A program made the position numbers and the translations under genes. DNA of 64,000 nt from Verrucomicrobiaceae bacterium (GTDB lineage: Bacteria; Verrucomicrobiota; Verrucomicrobiia; Verrucomicrobiales; Verrucomicrobiaceae). Position 1 is the stretch's first letter; every line of letters begins with the position of its first letter. Below are positions 45,371 to 53,939 of this stretch, in pieces. The stretch covers positions 1-64,000 of the forward strand of contig CANIBP010000022.1 of assembly GCA_947466075.1 (NCBI GenBank), given 5' to 3'. Below the pieces are notes generated by a model. That model saw only the letters and a list, made by a program, of their open reading frames with translations. It ran no database searches and was not told the origin of the DNA.

Positions 45371-45380
45371 CTCAAACGGC

Positions 45381-46328
45381 ATGTCTCTCTGGCATTTCAT
45401 CACGCGGCGGGTCATTGGACCCGCCGTTTTCGTTCTCACGGCGGCGCTGTTGTCTGCCGCCGAGCCGGAGCGTCTCACGTTCTGCTCCTACAACCTCAAG
45501 AACTGGCTCACGATGGACCGGTTCGACATGCAGACTTATAAAACGCTGCCTTCGGCCCCCAAACCCGAGGACGAACGCGTGCGCGTGGTGAAGATCCTCG
45601 CTGCCATCAAGCCCGACATCCTCGGTGTCTGCGAAATTGGCACCGCTGATGATCTCGCGGATCTGCAAAAGCGCCTCAAGGCGGCTGGAATCGACCTGCC
45701 GCACACGGAACTCGCCCATGGTGGCGATCCGGTGCGCCGCCTCGCGTTGCTGTCGCGTCTGCCCATCAAGGCGCGCAATTCGCAGACGGATCTCAAATAT
45801 CAGCTCGGCGATCAAACGCTGCCGTTTCAACGTGGTATTCTCGATGCCACCATCGCCATCACGCCCACCTTCGATCTGCATCTCGTGGGCGTGCATTTGA
45901 AGTCGAAACGCGAAGTCACCGAGTCCGACCAAGCCCAGATGCGCCGCAATGAGGCCCGGCTGCTGCGCAAGCACCTCGACTCCATCTTCACCAAGGAACC
46001 CGGCGCGCGCATTCTCGCCTACGGCGACTTCAACGAGCACCGCAACGAACCTGCCATTGGCGACATCATGGGCAGTCCGCGCACCAGCGACACCGCAATG
46101 CAGGATGTCTGGCTGAAGGATGTGGACGGCGAGGTCTGGACCCACTTCTGGGACGCGGCAGACACCTACTCACGCCTCGACTACTGCTTCGCCAGCCGCC
46201 TGCTGCGCCCGCATCTTGACTATCGAAGCTGCTTCATCTACTCCGCACGTGACTTCGACAAAGCGAGCGATCATCGCCCGCTGGTCATCAAGATCAGCCC
46301 GGAGCCGATCTTGAAGAAGGAAGAGTAG
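45381..46328 (+). CDS. Secreted endonuclease/exonuclease/phosphatase-family protein
   Basis: 315 residues from ATG 45381; a frame from 45168 overlaps tatA and is rejected. Signal peptide: RRVIGPAVFVLTAALLSAAE. The EEP fold shows FCSYNLKNW, GVCEIGTADDLADLQ, VHLKSKREV, YGDFNEHRNEP and a final SDHRPLVIKI, which carry the metal Glu, Asp-Asn and Asp-His. Likely a periplasmic phosphodiesterase or nuclease. The signal contains RR but lacks a full Tat consensus. It converges on the SDR gene with 2 nt between the stops. Confidence 0.88.
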   Translation: MSLWHFITRRVIGPAVFVLTAALLSAAEPERLTFCSYNLKNWLTMDRFDMQTYKTLPSAPKPEDERVRVVKILAAIKPDILGVCEIGTADDLADLQKRLKAAGIDLPHTELAHGGDPVRRLALLSRLPIKARNSQTDLKYQLGDQTLPFQRGILDATIAITPTFDLHLVGVHLKSKREVTESDQAQMRRNEARLLRKHLDSIFTKEPGARILAYGDFNEHRNEPAIGDIMGSPRTSDTAMQDVWLKDVDGEVWTHFWDAADTYSRLDYCFASRLLRPHLDYRSCFIYSARDFDKASDHRPLVIKISPEPILKKEE

Positions 46329-46330
46329 GC

Positions 46331-47101
46331 TCAGAGCACGTTCACCGCTGCGCCGCCATCGACGACGATGGTCTGGCCGGTGATGTAGCTGCCGGCTTCG
46401 CTGGCGAGCATGAGTGCGGGACCGGCGAGTTCGCGTGGTGCGGCCCAGCGTTTCACCGCGGTGCGGTCAGCGAAGTATTGCTTCTCCTCGTCGTTGAGGA
46501 GCTTGCCGGGCATGTCGGTGAGGAAAGGACCGGGGCAGAGGCAGTTCACGGTGATGCCGTAAGGGCCGAGATCGAGCGCACTGGCACGCGCGAGACCGAT
46601 GAGCGCGGCTTTGCAGGCGCAATAGACGTTGCGCTTCAAACGACCACCAACGCCGAGCACGCTGGAGATGTGAATGACGCGGCCCCACTTGCGCGCCTTC
46701 ATGCCGGGCACCACAGCGCGGGTCAGGCTCATCACGGCCGTGAGATCGACCTCGACATTGCGATCCCAGACCTCATCGGTGATCTCATCGATCGCCTGCG
46801 GGTTGTTGATGCCGGCGTTGTTGACCAGAATGTCGATCTTGCCGAGGCGTTTCTCGGCTTCGACCGCCAACGCTTTGACAGCGGCACGGTCCGCCATGTC
46901 CGCGACCATCCATTCCACTTTGACGCTCAACCCCTCACCGATTTCAGCAGCGGCGGCCTTGAGTTCATCCGCATTGCGGCTGGAGATGAAGACATCAGCG
47001 CCTGCTTCCGCGAAACCGCGTGCCATCGCTTTACCGAGACCTTTGCTACCGCCAGTGACGAGTGCTGCTTTGCCGGAGAGATTGAAGAGGGGTGAGGACA
47101 T
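46331..47101 (-). CDS. Short-chain dehydrogenase/reductase
   Basis: 256 residues with the classical SDR pattern: TGGSKGLGKAMARGFAEAG near residue 17, ILVNNAGINNPQAI near residue 90, ISSVLGVGG, the catalytic Tyr and Lys in NVYCACKAALIGL, and PGPFLTDMPG. Most similar in outline to gluconate 5-dehydrogenase/3-oxoacyl-ACP reductase types. It lies in the cytoplasm and uses NAD(P)H. It forms a single-gene unit, with a lower-GC island upstream of it. Confidence 0.88.
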   Translation of the reverse strand: MSSPLFNLSGKAALVTGGSKGLGKAMARGFAEAGADVFISSRNADELKAAAAEIGEGLSVKVEWMVADMADRAAVKALAVEAEKRLGKIDILVNNAGINNPQAIDEITDEVWDRNVEVDLTAVMSLTRAVVPGMKARKWGRVIHISSVLGVGGRLKRNVYCACKAALIGLARASALDLGPYGITVNCLCPGPFLTDMPGKLLNDEEKQYFADRTAVKRWAAPRELAGPALMLASEAGSYITGQTIVVDGGAAVNVL

Positions 47102-47376
47102 GCGCGCGGTTTAGCATGTGTCCATGAACTGCGCGAGCAGAAAGCGCATCAAGCCACCCGGTGTGGCACGTTGCTGATGCCGTCGTTGTCAGTGCCTCGT
47201 GGGTTAGTTAAAAACAGGCCTGCATACCGCTGTGGCTGATCTCAGGTTATTCGGCCAACCCACAATGGAAAACCTGCCTGCTCGGGTTCTTCGCGATTTA
47301 GTTTGTCAGCCAGTTGCAGCCTGACATTTTCCAAAGCAGCAGTCGCAAAGCACTGCTGACCAGGATGGCAGCAGGC

Positions 47377-48334
47377 CTACGGCATCAGCTCTGGCGGGCC
47401 ACCCACAGGAACATCGGAGATGCCACCGGAGCCGGGCGGCCATTCACAGTCCTGCTTGTAAAGCAGACGCCAGAGCTTCTGCTGCACACGGCCTTGTTCG
47501 CCGTCAGGACGTGTGAAGGGCTGCGGCCAGGACTTGAGATAGAGGTAGTGTGGAGTGTCGCGCTTCTCGATGAAGAAATCAGCGGCCAGTACTTCCTCTT
47601 TGGTGCAAGGCGCATACGTCCAGAAGTGAGGACCGATCCACATCTCCGAAGAAATGCTATGGGGCTGGTTCTGTGTGCCGCGTCGGGAGCCGGGATTCAA
47701 ACTCGTGTCTAGCACATGCACATCATCTAAAGGGGGGGGCTTCGATTGTTTTGTCTCTAAACCCGTCAATCGAGCCGTATTTCCGAGCATACGACTTCTT
47801 GTCTGTCGTGACCTGCCATCCGACATAAAGAGGACAACTAACAGATGCTAGGCACAGACGACCTATGCTTGCCATGTGTGCAACAAACTCGCCATAATCA
47901 AGCGATGCAGGCATCCGGTCACTGGTCAATCCAAGTGAACCCAGGCCACCCGTGGGTGGAAGTCCTGGGACGGAGGAATCGGGGACTTCACTGTAATGGA
48001 TCATTGGCAGCTTGTAATTGCAGTCCAGCCAAAAGCTCATGGCATTGTCTTGTATTAGCAGCTTCCCGATATCTGCAAGAGCCAGCAATTCTGTCCACTC
48101 CCTGTCTTCGCCGTATTCGTTGAAAACCTTTCGAAACAGCCGGTAACGATCTGCACCCAGTCCGAGCTTCTCCCAAAACTGAGTCGAGGACCGGAACATT
48201 TCCAGCGCACTGATGGAAACTGAGGCCCAGAAAATACCAATTCCAAAACTTGGTGGTGGTTTCATGATCATGGCATAAAGACAAAGGGAAAACGGGGTCA
48301 GGCTGCAACTCCATGACAAAATTCTGGCGTTCAT
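47377..48334 (-). pseudogene. Hypothetical gene frameshifted at a run of eight G/C
   Basis: Two overlapping minus-strand frames look like one gene. The first, 48334 down to 47723 (203 residues), contains FWEKLGLGADRYRLFRKVFN and ends in TIEAPPFR. The second, through to 47377, contains LDDVHVLDTSLNPGSRRGTQ and HFWTYAPCTKEEVLAADFFI. They join at the G8 tract 47732-47739 (C8 on the coding strand). With one base fewer the gene would be 957 nt encoding 318 residues. No domain was recognised. Base composition is lower in GC than around it. It may be a broken gene, a phase-variable gene or a sequencing error. Confidence 0.6.
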
Positions 48335-48526
48335 TTTTTACAGAATCGCGGAAGCATAAATGAGTTTTAAGGTGCAACTAAATGACAAAAAACGCTATCA
48401 TCATTACGGCATACAACATTTGTTACCTAGCTACACACTGGCCCTTCTTCGTTTGCCCGTATCAACTTCGCGCGCGGAAAACGCATCACGTCACTCGGCG
48501 TGGCGCTTGCGGTATTTTGGAGGGAT

Positions 48527-48560
48527 AAAAAAACGGAGTGATGCGAGGCACCACTCCGTT
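48527..48560 (-). terminator. Intrinsic terminator of the Gld-type cluster
   Basis: On the minus strand AACGGAGTG-(11 nt)-CACTCCGTT forms a perfect 9-bp stem, followed by a run of seven T. It lies 22 nt beyond the stop of the DUF4340 gene and ends the four-gene ABC cluster. Confidence 0.85.
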
Positions 48561-48582
48561 CGTTGATTGGATGGAAGCGAGA

Positions 48583-49962
48583 TTACTTTTTCGCGTCTGC
48601 TGCTGGCTTGGCCGGTTCCGCTGGCTTCTCGCCGGTGACGGGGTTGGCATTGGCCGCAGGAGCGGGTTTGATCTCGGTCTTGGGAGTTTCGGGCAGCGGA
48701 GATGAAGGGGCGGAGAGTGCAGGTGCAGTGGGAGCGGGCTTCAGGCCTTGGAGCATTTTTTGCACGTTGGGCAGGCCGCCCGTGGTGGCATCTCCAGGGG
48801 CTGCGGTGGGTTCTTTCTTCTCGGGTTCGGCGAGGATTTCGCTGCGCTTCTTGAGGAGGCTGCTGATGGTGTATTCCGTGACTTCATAGACCCAGCCGTT
48901 GAGCTTCTGCTCGGCGGCGAGCTTCTCGGCGAGCTTCTTCTTTTCCTCGGCGAAGGCGTCGTCGTTTTTCTTTTTGTCTTCGGGTTTCTCATCCTTCACG
49001 GCAGCGCGCTCCTTGGGCAGTTCGGCGCTGACGGCGACGGTGAGGTAGTATTTGTCACCGCTGCCATCCTTGCCGGCCTGTTTCACGGCCTGCACGGCGT
49101 AGGTGAAGCCATCGAAGGTGGTGATCTTGGCCTTCACGGCGTCTTTCATGAGTTCGGCCGCTTTGTCTTTGCCCAGCACGTCATTGAAGGTGGGGCTGGA
49201 GAGCAGGGTGGCGATGGAGACCTTGGCGGTGTCGATGCGTTCGCCGGGTTTGGCACCTTCGAGTGGAAACTCGGGTGCTTCGGCATCTGCACGGGCAGCT
49301 TTCCAGGAGTCTTCGGGCTTGGGGGCGGTGACTTCGATGGCTTTGATCTTCTGCACGTCGAAGAAGGCCTTTTCGATCCAACTGTCGGCTTTGGTGTCGA
49401 GGTCCTCGAAAGTGTTGCCGATGGTCCAGATGGTGTCGCCATCTTCGGGAATGCGCACGAGGCGCTCGCTGCTGCCGCTCATGGGCGAGGCGTTGGGATT
49501 GCCGGAGCTGGTGATGCTGCCGCCGAGGACGAGGGACTTCTTGATGTTGCCTTTGCCATCGAGCAATTCGACGAGGGTGCCGATGCCGTAGGCGTTGGGT
49601 TCGCCGGGAGGCTGGACACCGATCTTGCCCCAGGATTCTTTACCGACGCGCTGCTTGCGGGCGATTTTCTGCTCTTTCAGGGCCAGCAGGGCACGGCTGA
49701 TCTTCTCGAAGCTGGCTTCGTAGCCGCCACGTTCCGCGAGGGTCCAAACGGTGCCGTTGAGAGCGACGTTGACCTCGTTTTTCTCGTCTTTGAGGCGGAT
49801 TTTCTGCACGCTGTTCACGTCGAGGTCTGGCAGGAGCATCTCGCGCGAGGGAGCGCCGATGCGGGAGCCGGAGCTGAGGCGGGAACTGCGGTCTTTCTGC
49901 TGATAAAGAGCGGCTCCGACGAGTGCGACGAGCACGGCGGTCAGGATGATGATCTTTTTCAT
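48583..49962 (-). CDS. DUF4340 protein of the Gld-type ABC cluster
   Basis: 459 residues. N-terminal anchor KIIILTAVLVALVGAALYQQ, then a beta-rich domain beginning LPDLDVNSVQKIRLKDEKNE and NGTVWTLAERGGYEA, the signature of DUF4340. A second similar block follows (KAIEVTAPKPEDSWKAA). The C-terminus is Pro/Ala-rich (PAPAANANPVTGEKPAEPAK). DUF4340 proteins accompany GldG-like proteins and ABC-2 exporters. It is the last of four genes, 33 nt after the GldG-like gene. Confidence 0.85.
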   Translation of the reverse strand: MKKIIILTAVLVALVGAALYQQKDRSSRLSSGSRIGAPSREMLLPDLDVNSVQKIRLKDEKNEVNVALNGTVWTLAERGGYEASFEKISRALLALKEQKIARKQRVGKESWGKIGVQPPGEPNAYGIGTLVELLDGKGNIKKSLVLGGSITSSGNPNASPMSGSSERLVRIPEDGDTIWTIGNTFEDLDTKADSWIEKAFFDVQKIKAIEVTAPKPEDSWKAARADAEAPEFPLEGAKPGERIDTAKVSIATLLSSPTFNDVLGKDKAAELMKDAVKAKITTFDGFTYAVQAVKQAGKDGSGDKYYLTVAVSAELPKERAAVKDEKPEDKKKNDDAFAEEKKKLAEKLAAEQKLNGWVYEVTEYTISSLLKKRSEILAEPEKKEPTAAPGDATTGGLPNVQKMLQGLKPAPTAPALSAPSSPLPETPKTEIKPAPAANANPVTGEKPAEPAKPAADAKK

Positions 49963-49995
49963 GGGTGGTCGATGAGGTTGGAAATGGAGGGAAGG

Positions 49996-52119
49996 TTAGA
50001 CGGCGGCGGTGGCGGCACGACGGCGGATGGCGAGGAGCATGCCGACGCAACTGACAAGCAGAGGGACGCCAAGGAAGTTCAACCACTTGAGGGTGGTTTT
50101 GGTGAACTCGATTTCTTTGTTTTGCTCTTTCTTGATGTCACGCACTTTGCGGGAGAGATCGACATCGTTCTGCATCATGGCTTCGAGGTCTTTCTGCTGC
50201 TGTGGATCGACGATGAAGCCCTTACCTTTGGCATCACGCTTCAAACGCAGCGCGCCCATTTTCTCGGCGATTTTTTGGCGTTCGGTTTCGAGCGACATGA
50301 GCTGAGGGCGGAAGCGGTTTTCCACTTTCTCGCGCATTTCCTTGAGGGTGGAGAAGGGGCGGACGGCGGACTTGCGGTTGCGAACCTGGAGGAGATCGCC
50401 GCCGCCGGAGAGGACTTCGATGGCGTTGAGGATCATGGGTAGATTGCCGGTGCGGGAAACGAGCATGCCGGTCATGGGGTCCTGCTGCACGCAGAAGGCA
50501 TCATAGGCCATGTCCACATCCGAGAAGAGAATGACGGCACCTTCATTGTTGCTGGATTCCTTGAGTGAGCCGTCATCCTTTGGCGCTGGAGGTGCCGCTG
50601 GGGCGGGTGCGGAAGCCGCAGTGAGTGTTGGTGCTGCCGGTGTGGTCGCGGGAGCGGTGGCGGCAGGCACTGATACCGGAGGTGTCGTGACCGAAATGGG
50701 TGGAGTGGTTACGGTCGTGGGAGCAGGCGCTGCGGCGGGTGGGGATGCAGCCGTAGCAGCAGCGGTGGGTTTGGCTTCATCCTGCGCACCACCGGTGTCA
50801 GGTTTGCCGGCTGCCTTGACGGGTTTGCCACCGGGGAAGGCGGTTTTGAATTTGCCGGTGAGGCGCAGGCCGAGGATTTGCTTGCGACCGCTTGAATGGA
50901 AGCCGCTCATGCCCTGTGGCGAACGAGCTTTTTCCGCCTCTGCTTGATCGATCAACTCGGACTCCTCTGAACTGCTGGCGAGCGTGTTGGCATCAATGCC
51001 TTCACGCTTGTCGATGCTGAAGGCACCGGCGGTGACCATGGTGAGCGAGTTGAGGCCGGAGGTAATGCGGTCTTCACGGTTGATGGCAGCGGCCGGCAGT
51101 TGCAGCGCGGTGGGATTGTTGCGGCCCTGCAGCATGCCACGGTAGTTCATGTCGGCGACGATTTGGTCGCCCTTGTAACCGACACCCCATGCCTTAAAGA
51201 GGTTCTTCAGATCAGAGACGGTGTTGATCGCGCCGCCGGGCTGACCAGTCATGGGGTTCTGCTGGCCGCTGAAGGCCTGCGCGACGACGCTGTTGGGATC
51301 AACAAAGGCGATGACCTTGCCACCACCGAGCAAGAACTGGTCGATGGCATATTCGGCGCTCTCGCTGATGTCGGCGGCATGCAGGACGAGGAGCACCTTG
51401 ATGTTGGTGTCGATTTTATCGGTGCTCAGCGGGACTTCGACGACTTCATAGTCGGCACGAAGCTGTTGAATGATCACCCATGGCCCCTGACCTTGCTGCT
51501 TTTGGAAAGGATACATCGGTGATCCCATGACCGGGATGGAACTCATGACGCCGACGACGTTTTTGGCGGGTTTGCTGACCTTGGAAATGGCGCGAGCGAT
51601 GTCGTATTCGACTGCGGAGCCTTCATTGGGTGCAGGCGGATTCAGGAAGGGAATGACTTCCTTCTGACCCAGGCACTCAATGGCGAGACCGAGGTAGATT
51701 TTGTCGCCCTCTTGATTCACGGGGCCCATGTCCTGAATTTCATCAGCGCGGGCCTTGTCTTCGTCCTCGGTGTTTGGATTGGGGTTGATGGTTTCGAGGA
51801 TGATCTTGTCGCCGGAGGCTTTGACCAATTCCAGCAGCAGGTCTTCGACGGCACGCACATGCGGTTTGAGCACGTTCGGCATCACGCGGTCATCCGTGGT
51901 ATAATAGTAACGGATTGTGACGGGTTCATCCGCATTGAGGCGGCTGAGGATAGTCTTGGTGCCCGGTGAGAGGGTGTAGATTTTATCCTGTGTGAGGTCG
52001 ATGCGGAAGTTGCCGAAGCCGAGACCGCCGACAAGGAAGTTCAGGACGACGACAATGGCGATCACCAGGATGGCGGTGATGCCGGTGGCGGCTTGTTTGC
52101 TGTTTAGATTTACGCTCAT
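49996..52119 (-). CDS. GldG-like ABC-type accessory protein
   Basis: 707 residues. The N-terminal helix (GITAILVIAIVVVLNFLVGG) is followed by DLTQDKIYTLSPGTKTILSR, the GldG/ABC_transp_aux signature. Central motifs are DADDRVMPNVLK-like text near residue 62 and VVEVPLSTDKIDTNIKVLLV. A Pro/Thr/Ala-rich low-complexity stretch covers residues about 440-520 (repeats TTPPISVTTPPVSV). The C-terminal helix is WLNFLGVPLLVSCVGMLLAI. In Bacteroidetes GldG helps form the GldAFG transporter of gliding; here the cargo is unknown. Confidence 0.87.
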   Translation of the reverse strand: MSVNLNSKQAATGITAILVIAIVVVLNFLVGGLGFGNFRIDLTQDKIYTLSPGTKTILSRLNADEPVTIRYYYTTDDRVMPNVLKPHVRAVEDLLLELVKASGDKIILETINPNPNTEDEDKARADEIQDMGPVNQEGDKIYLGLAIECLGQKEVIPFLNPPAPNEGSAVEYDIARAISKVSKPAKNVVGVMSSIPVMGSPMYPFQKQQGQGPWVIIQQLRADYEVVEVPLSTDKIDTNIKVLLVLHAADISESAEYAIDQFLLGGGKVIAFVDPNSVVAQAFSGQQNPMTGQPGGAINTVSDLKNLFKAWGVGYKGDQIVADMNYRGMLQGRNNPTALQLPAAAINREDRITSGLNSLTMVTAGAFSIDKREGIDANTLASSSEESELIDQAEAEKARSPQGMSGFHSSGRKQILGLRLTGKFKTAFPGGKPVKAAGKPDTGGAQDEAKPTAAATAASPPAAAPAPTTVTTPPISVTTPPVSVPAATAPATTPAAPTLTAASAPAPAAPPAPKDDGSLKESSNNEGAVILFSDVDMAYDAFCVQQDPMTGMLVSRTGNLPMILNAIEVLSGGGDLLQVRNRKSAVRPFSTLKEMREKVENRFRPQLMSLETERQKIAEKMGALRLKRDAKGKGFIVDPQQQKDLEAMMQNDVDLSRKVRDIKKEQNKEIEFTKTTLKWLNFLGVPLLVSCVGMLLAIRRRAATAAV

Positions 52120-52158
52120 GGTGTCAAAGCAGGTTGGAAGGTTGATTTGAGGCCAGGA

Positions 52159-52917
52159 TCAAGCGCGCTTGGCACGCAGCGCCAGATTGGTGATGATGAG
52201 GGTCACGATGATGACGGAGAGGAAATAGAACACGTCACGGAAGACGAAAATGCCTTTGGTTAGCTCAAAGAAGTGATCCATGAAGCTGAAGTAGCTGACA
52301 AAGCGGACGAAGCCCGCCGCCCAGTCCGGTGTGGTGCTGACGATGGTGTGCGTGACGCCGGGGTCACCGATGAGGGCGATGACAATGCAGAAGGCCACAC
52401 TGACAATGAAACACACCACCTGACTGCGCGTGATGGCGCTGATGGCGGAGGTGAGTGCGAGGCAGGCCAGCGCGTAAAGATAGCTGGCGATGTAACCGCT
52501 CATGATCGGCCCCATATCGGGATAACCGAGATAGCACACGGTCCAAACGATGGGGAAGGTCAGCGTGAGGCCGATGAGCCAGACACAAGAGGCGGCGAAG
52601 AATTTACCCAGAATCGCCTGCCAGGGTGACACGGGCATCGTCAGCAGCAGCTCAATGGTGCCGAGGCGATGCTCTTCCGACCATAGACGCATGCCGACAG
52701 CGGGTGCGAGCACGGTATAGATCCACGGATGCCAGACAAAGAAGCGTTCCGTGAGCGAAACGTCTTCGCTGTCGAGAATGCGCGAGAAGAAGAAGGGGAA
52801 ACCCATCGCGGCCAGCAGGAAGATGACGACGATGACGTAGAGTACTGGCGAATTGAAGTAGGCCAGGAACTCGCGCTTGAAGACGGCCTTGGTGTTCTGG
52901 ATGTCTCGGTTGCTCAT
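52159..52917 (-). CDS. ABC-2 permease (GldF-like)
   Basis: 252 residues with six hydrophobic helices. KREFLAYFNSPVLYVIVVIF opens the protein and MRLWSEEHRLGTIELLLTMP is the conserved cytoplasmic loop of GldF-like permeases (often MRxxAEERRxGT). It forms the membrane channel with the ATPase at 52954. It is the second gene of the cluster, 36 nt after it. Confidence 0.9.
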   Translation of the reverse strand: MSNRDIQNTKAVFKREFLAYFNSPVLYVIVVIFLLAAMGFPFFFSRILDSEDVSLTERFFVWHPWIYTVLAPAVGMRLWSEEHRLGTIELLLTMPVSPWQAILGKFFAASCVWLIGLTLTFPIVWTVCYLGYPDMGPIMSGYIASYLYALACLALTSAISAITRSQVVCFIVSVAFCIVIALIGDPGVTHTIVSTTPDWAAGFVRFVSYFSFMDHFFELTKGIFVFRDVFYFLSVIIVTLIITNLALRAKRA

Positions 52918-52953
52918 GTTGTTTGGAATTGGGGTTGGGAAATGAAATGCGGT

Positions 52954-53694
52954 TTAAGCAGCATGCTTGTGCGCCGTATCGGGCTTGGTGATGCTGCGGA
53001 AGACCTCGTCGAGTGACTTTGCGCCGGGAACGAGCTTCTTGAGGCTTTCTGGAGTGCCGTCAGCCACGACTTTGCCACGATCAATGATGATGGCGCGTGA
53101 ACAGGCGGCCTCGACTTCTTCAAGAATGTGCGTGGAGAAGATGATGGCCTTGTTCTGGCCCATGCGCTTGATCATGCCACGCACTTCATGTTTCTGATTG
53201 GGATCAAGGCCGTCGGTCGGTTCGTCGAGAATGAGCACATCGGGATCGTGAATGATGCTTTGTGCGAAGCAGGTGCGGTGACGGTAGCCTTTGGAGAGCG
53301 TGTCCACACTCTGATTGCGCACGCTGTCGAGGAAGCAGAGGTCGAGCACGCGGTCGATGGCGCGGGTGCGGTCGGCACCATGGAGGCCGCGCAATTCGGC
53401 GCAGAAACCGAGGAAGCTGGCCACCGTCATGTCGGAATAGAGCGGAGCGTTTTCGGGCAGGTAGCCGAGGCGTTGCTTCGCCTGTTCGGGTTCTTCCAGC
53501 ATGTTGATGCCGCACAGACTCACGCTGCCGCTGGTGGGGCGGAAGTAGCCCGTGACCATGCGCATGGTGGTGGATTTGCCGGCGCCGTTGGGGCCGAGGA
53601 AGCCTAGCACTTCACCTTTTTCCACGGAGAAGGAGACATCATCGACTGCCACCTTGGTGCCGAACACTTTGATGAGGTTCTTAACTTGGATCAT
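52954..53694 (-). CDS. ABC transporter ATP-binding protein (GldA-like)
   Basis: 246 residues. Walker A FLGPNGAGKSTTMRMV near residue 35, Q-loop near LGYLPENAPLYSDM, signature TLSKGYRHRTCFAQSIIHDP near residue 134 (the LSxGQ is degenerate: LSKGY), Walker B VLILDEPTDGLDPNQ and H-loop IIFSTHILEEVEAA. It powers the GldF-like permease. It is the first gene of the cluster; the divergent small ORF and TPR gene lie upstream. Confidence 0.93.
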   Translation of the reverse strand: MIQVKNLIKVFGTKVAVDDVSFSVEKGEVLGFLGPNGAGKSTTMRMVTGYFRPTSGSVSLCGINMLEEPEQAKQRLGYLPENAPLYSDMTVASFLGFCAELRGLHGADRTRAIDRVLDLCFLDSVRNQSVDTLSKGYRHRTCFAQSIIHDPDVLILDEPTDGLDPNQKHEVRGMIKRMGQNKAIIFSTHILEEVEAACSRAIIIDRGKVVADGTPESLKKLVPGAKSLDEVFRSITKPDTAHKHAA

Positions 53695-53804
53695 AACGTC
53701 GTTGGATCAGATGGGTTGGGGGAGAAAGACGCCAGATGGGGACGGGTCTGGTTGTTCGCCCCCTCCGGACGTTCAATCGCGGGTCGCTAATTTAGGAGGT
53801 ATGA

Positions 53805-53891
53805 ATGACTTTTCAACTGAATTTTCTGCCAGAGACAAGCCGCATTAACGCAGTGGTTAACAATCAGGCGGTGAGAAAATTTTCAACGTGA
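53805..53891 (+). CDS. Candidate small protein with a strong Shine-Dalgarno site
   Basis: A 28-codon frame (MTFQLNFLPETSRINAVVNN, then QAVRKFST) begins at ATG 53805. An AGGAGGT lies at 53794-53800, 4 nt before the ATG; such a strong site is rare in this window. It stops 48 nt before the TPR gene on the same strand and could be a leader peptide. An alternative ATG at 53801 gives only 15 codons. It has no known homolog. Confidence 0.35.
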   Translation: MTFQLNFLPETSRINAVVNNQAVRKFST

Positions 53892-53939
53892 CGGGGCATC
53901 CCGATCACCTACACTCCGCACTCCCAGTCGCCGAACTCC

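Noticed and set aside
48748..50442. 564-codon plus-strand ORF opposite DUF4340 and the GldG-like gene
   Set aside because: Runs antisense across two genes with clear family motifs; composition is typical of a shadow.
50510..50947. Possible repeat region in the GldG-like gene
   Set aside because: It is the coding Pro/Thr/Ala-rich linker, not an independent repeat.
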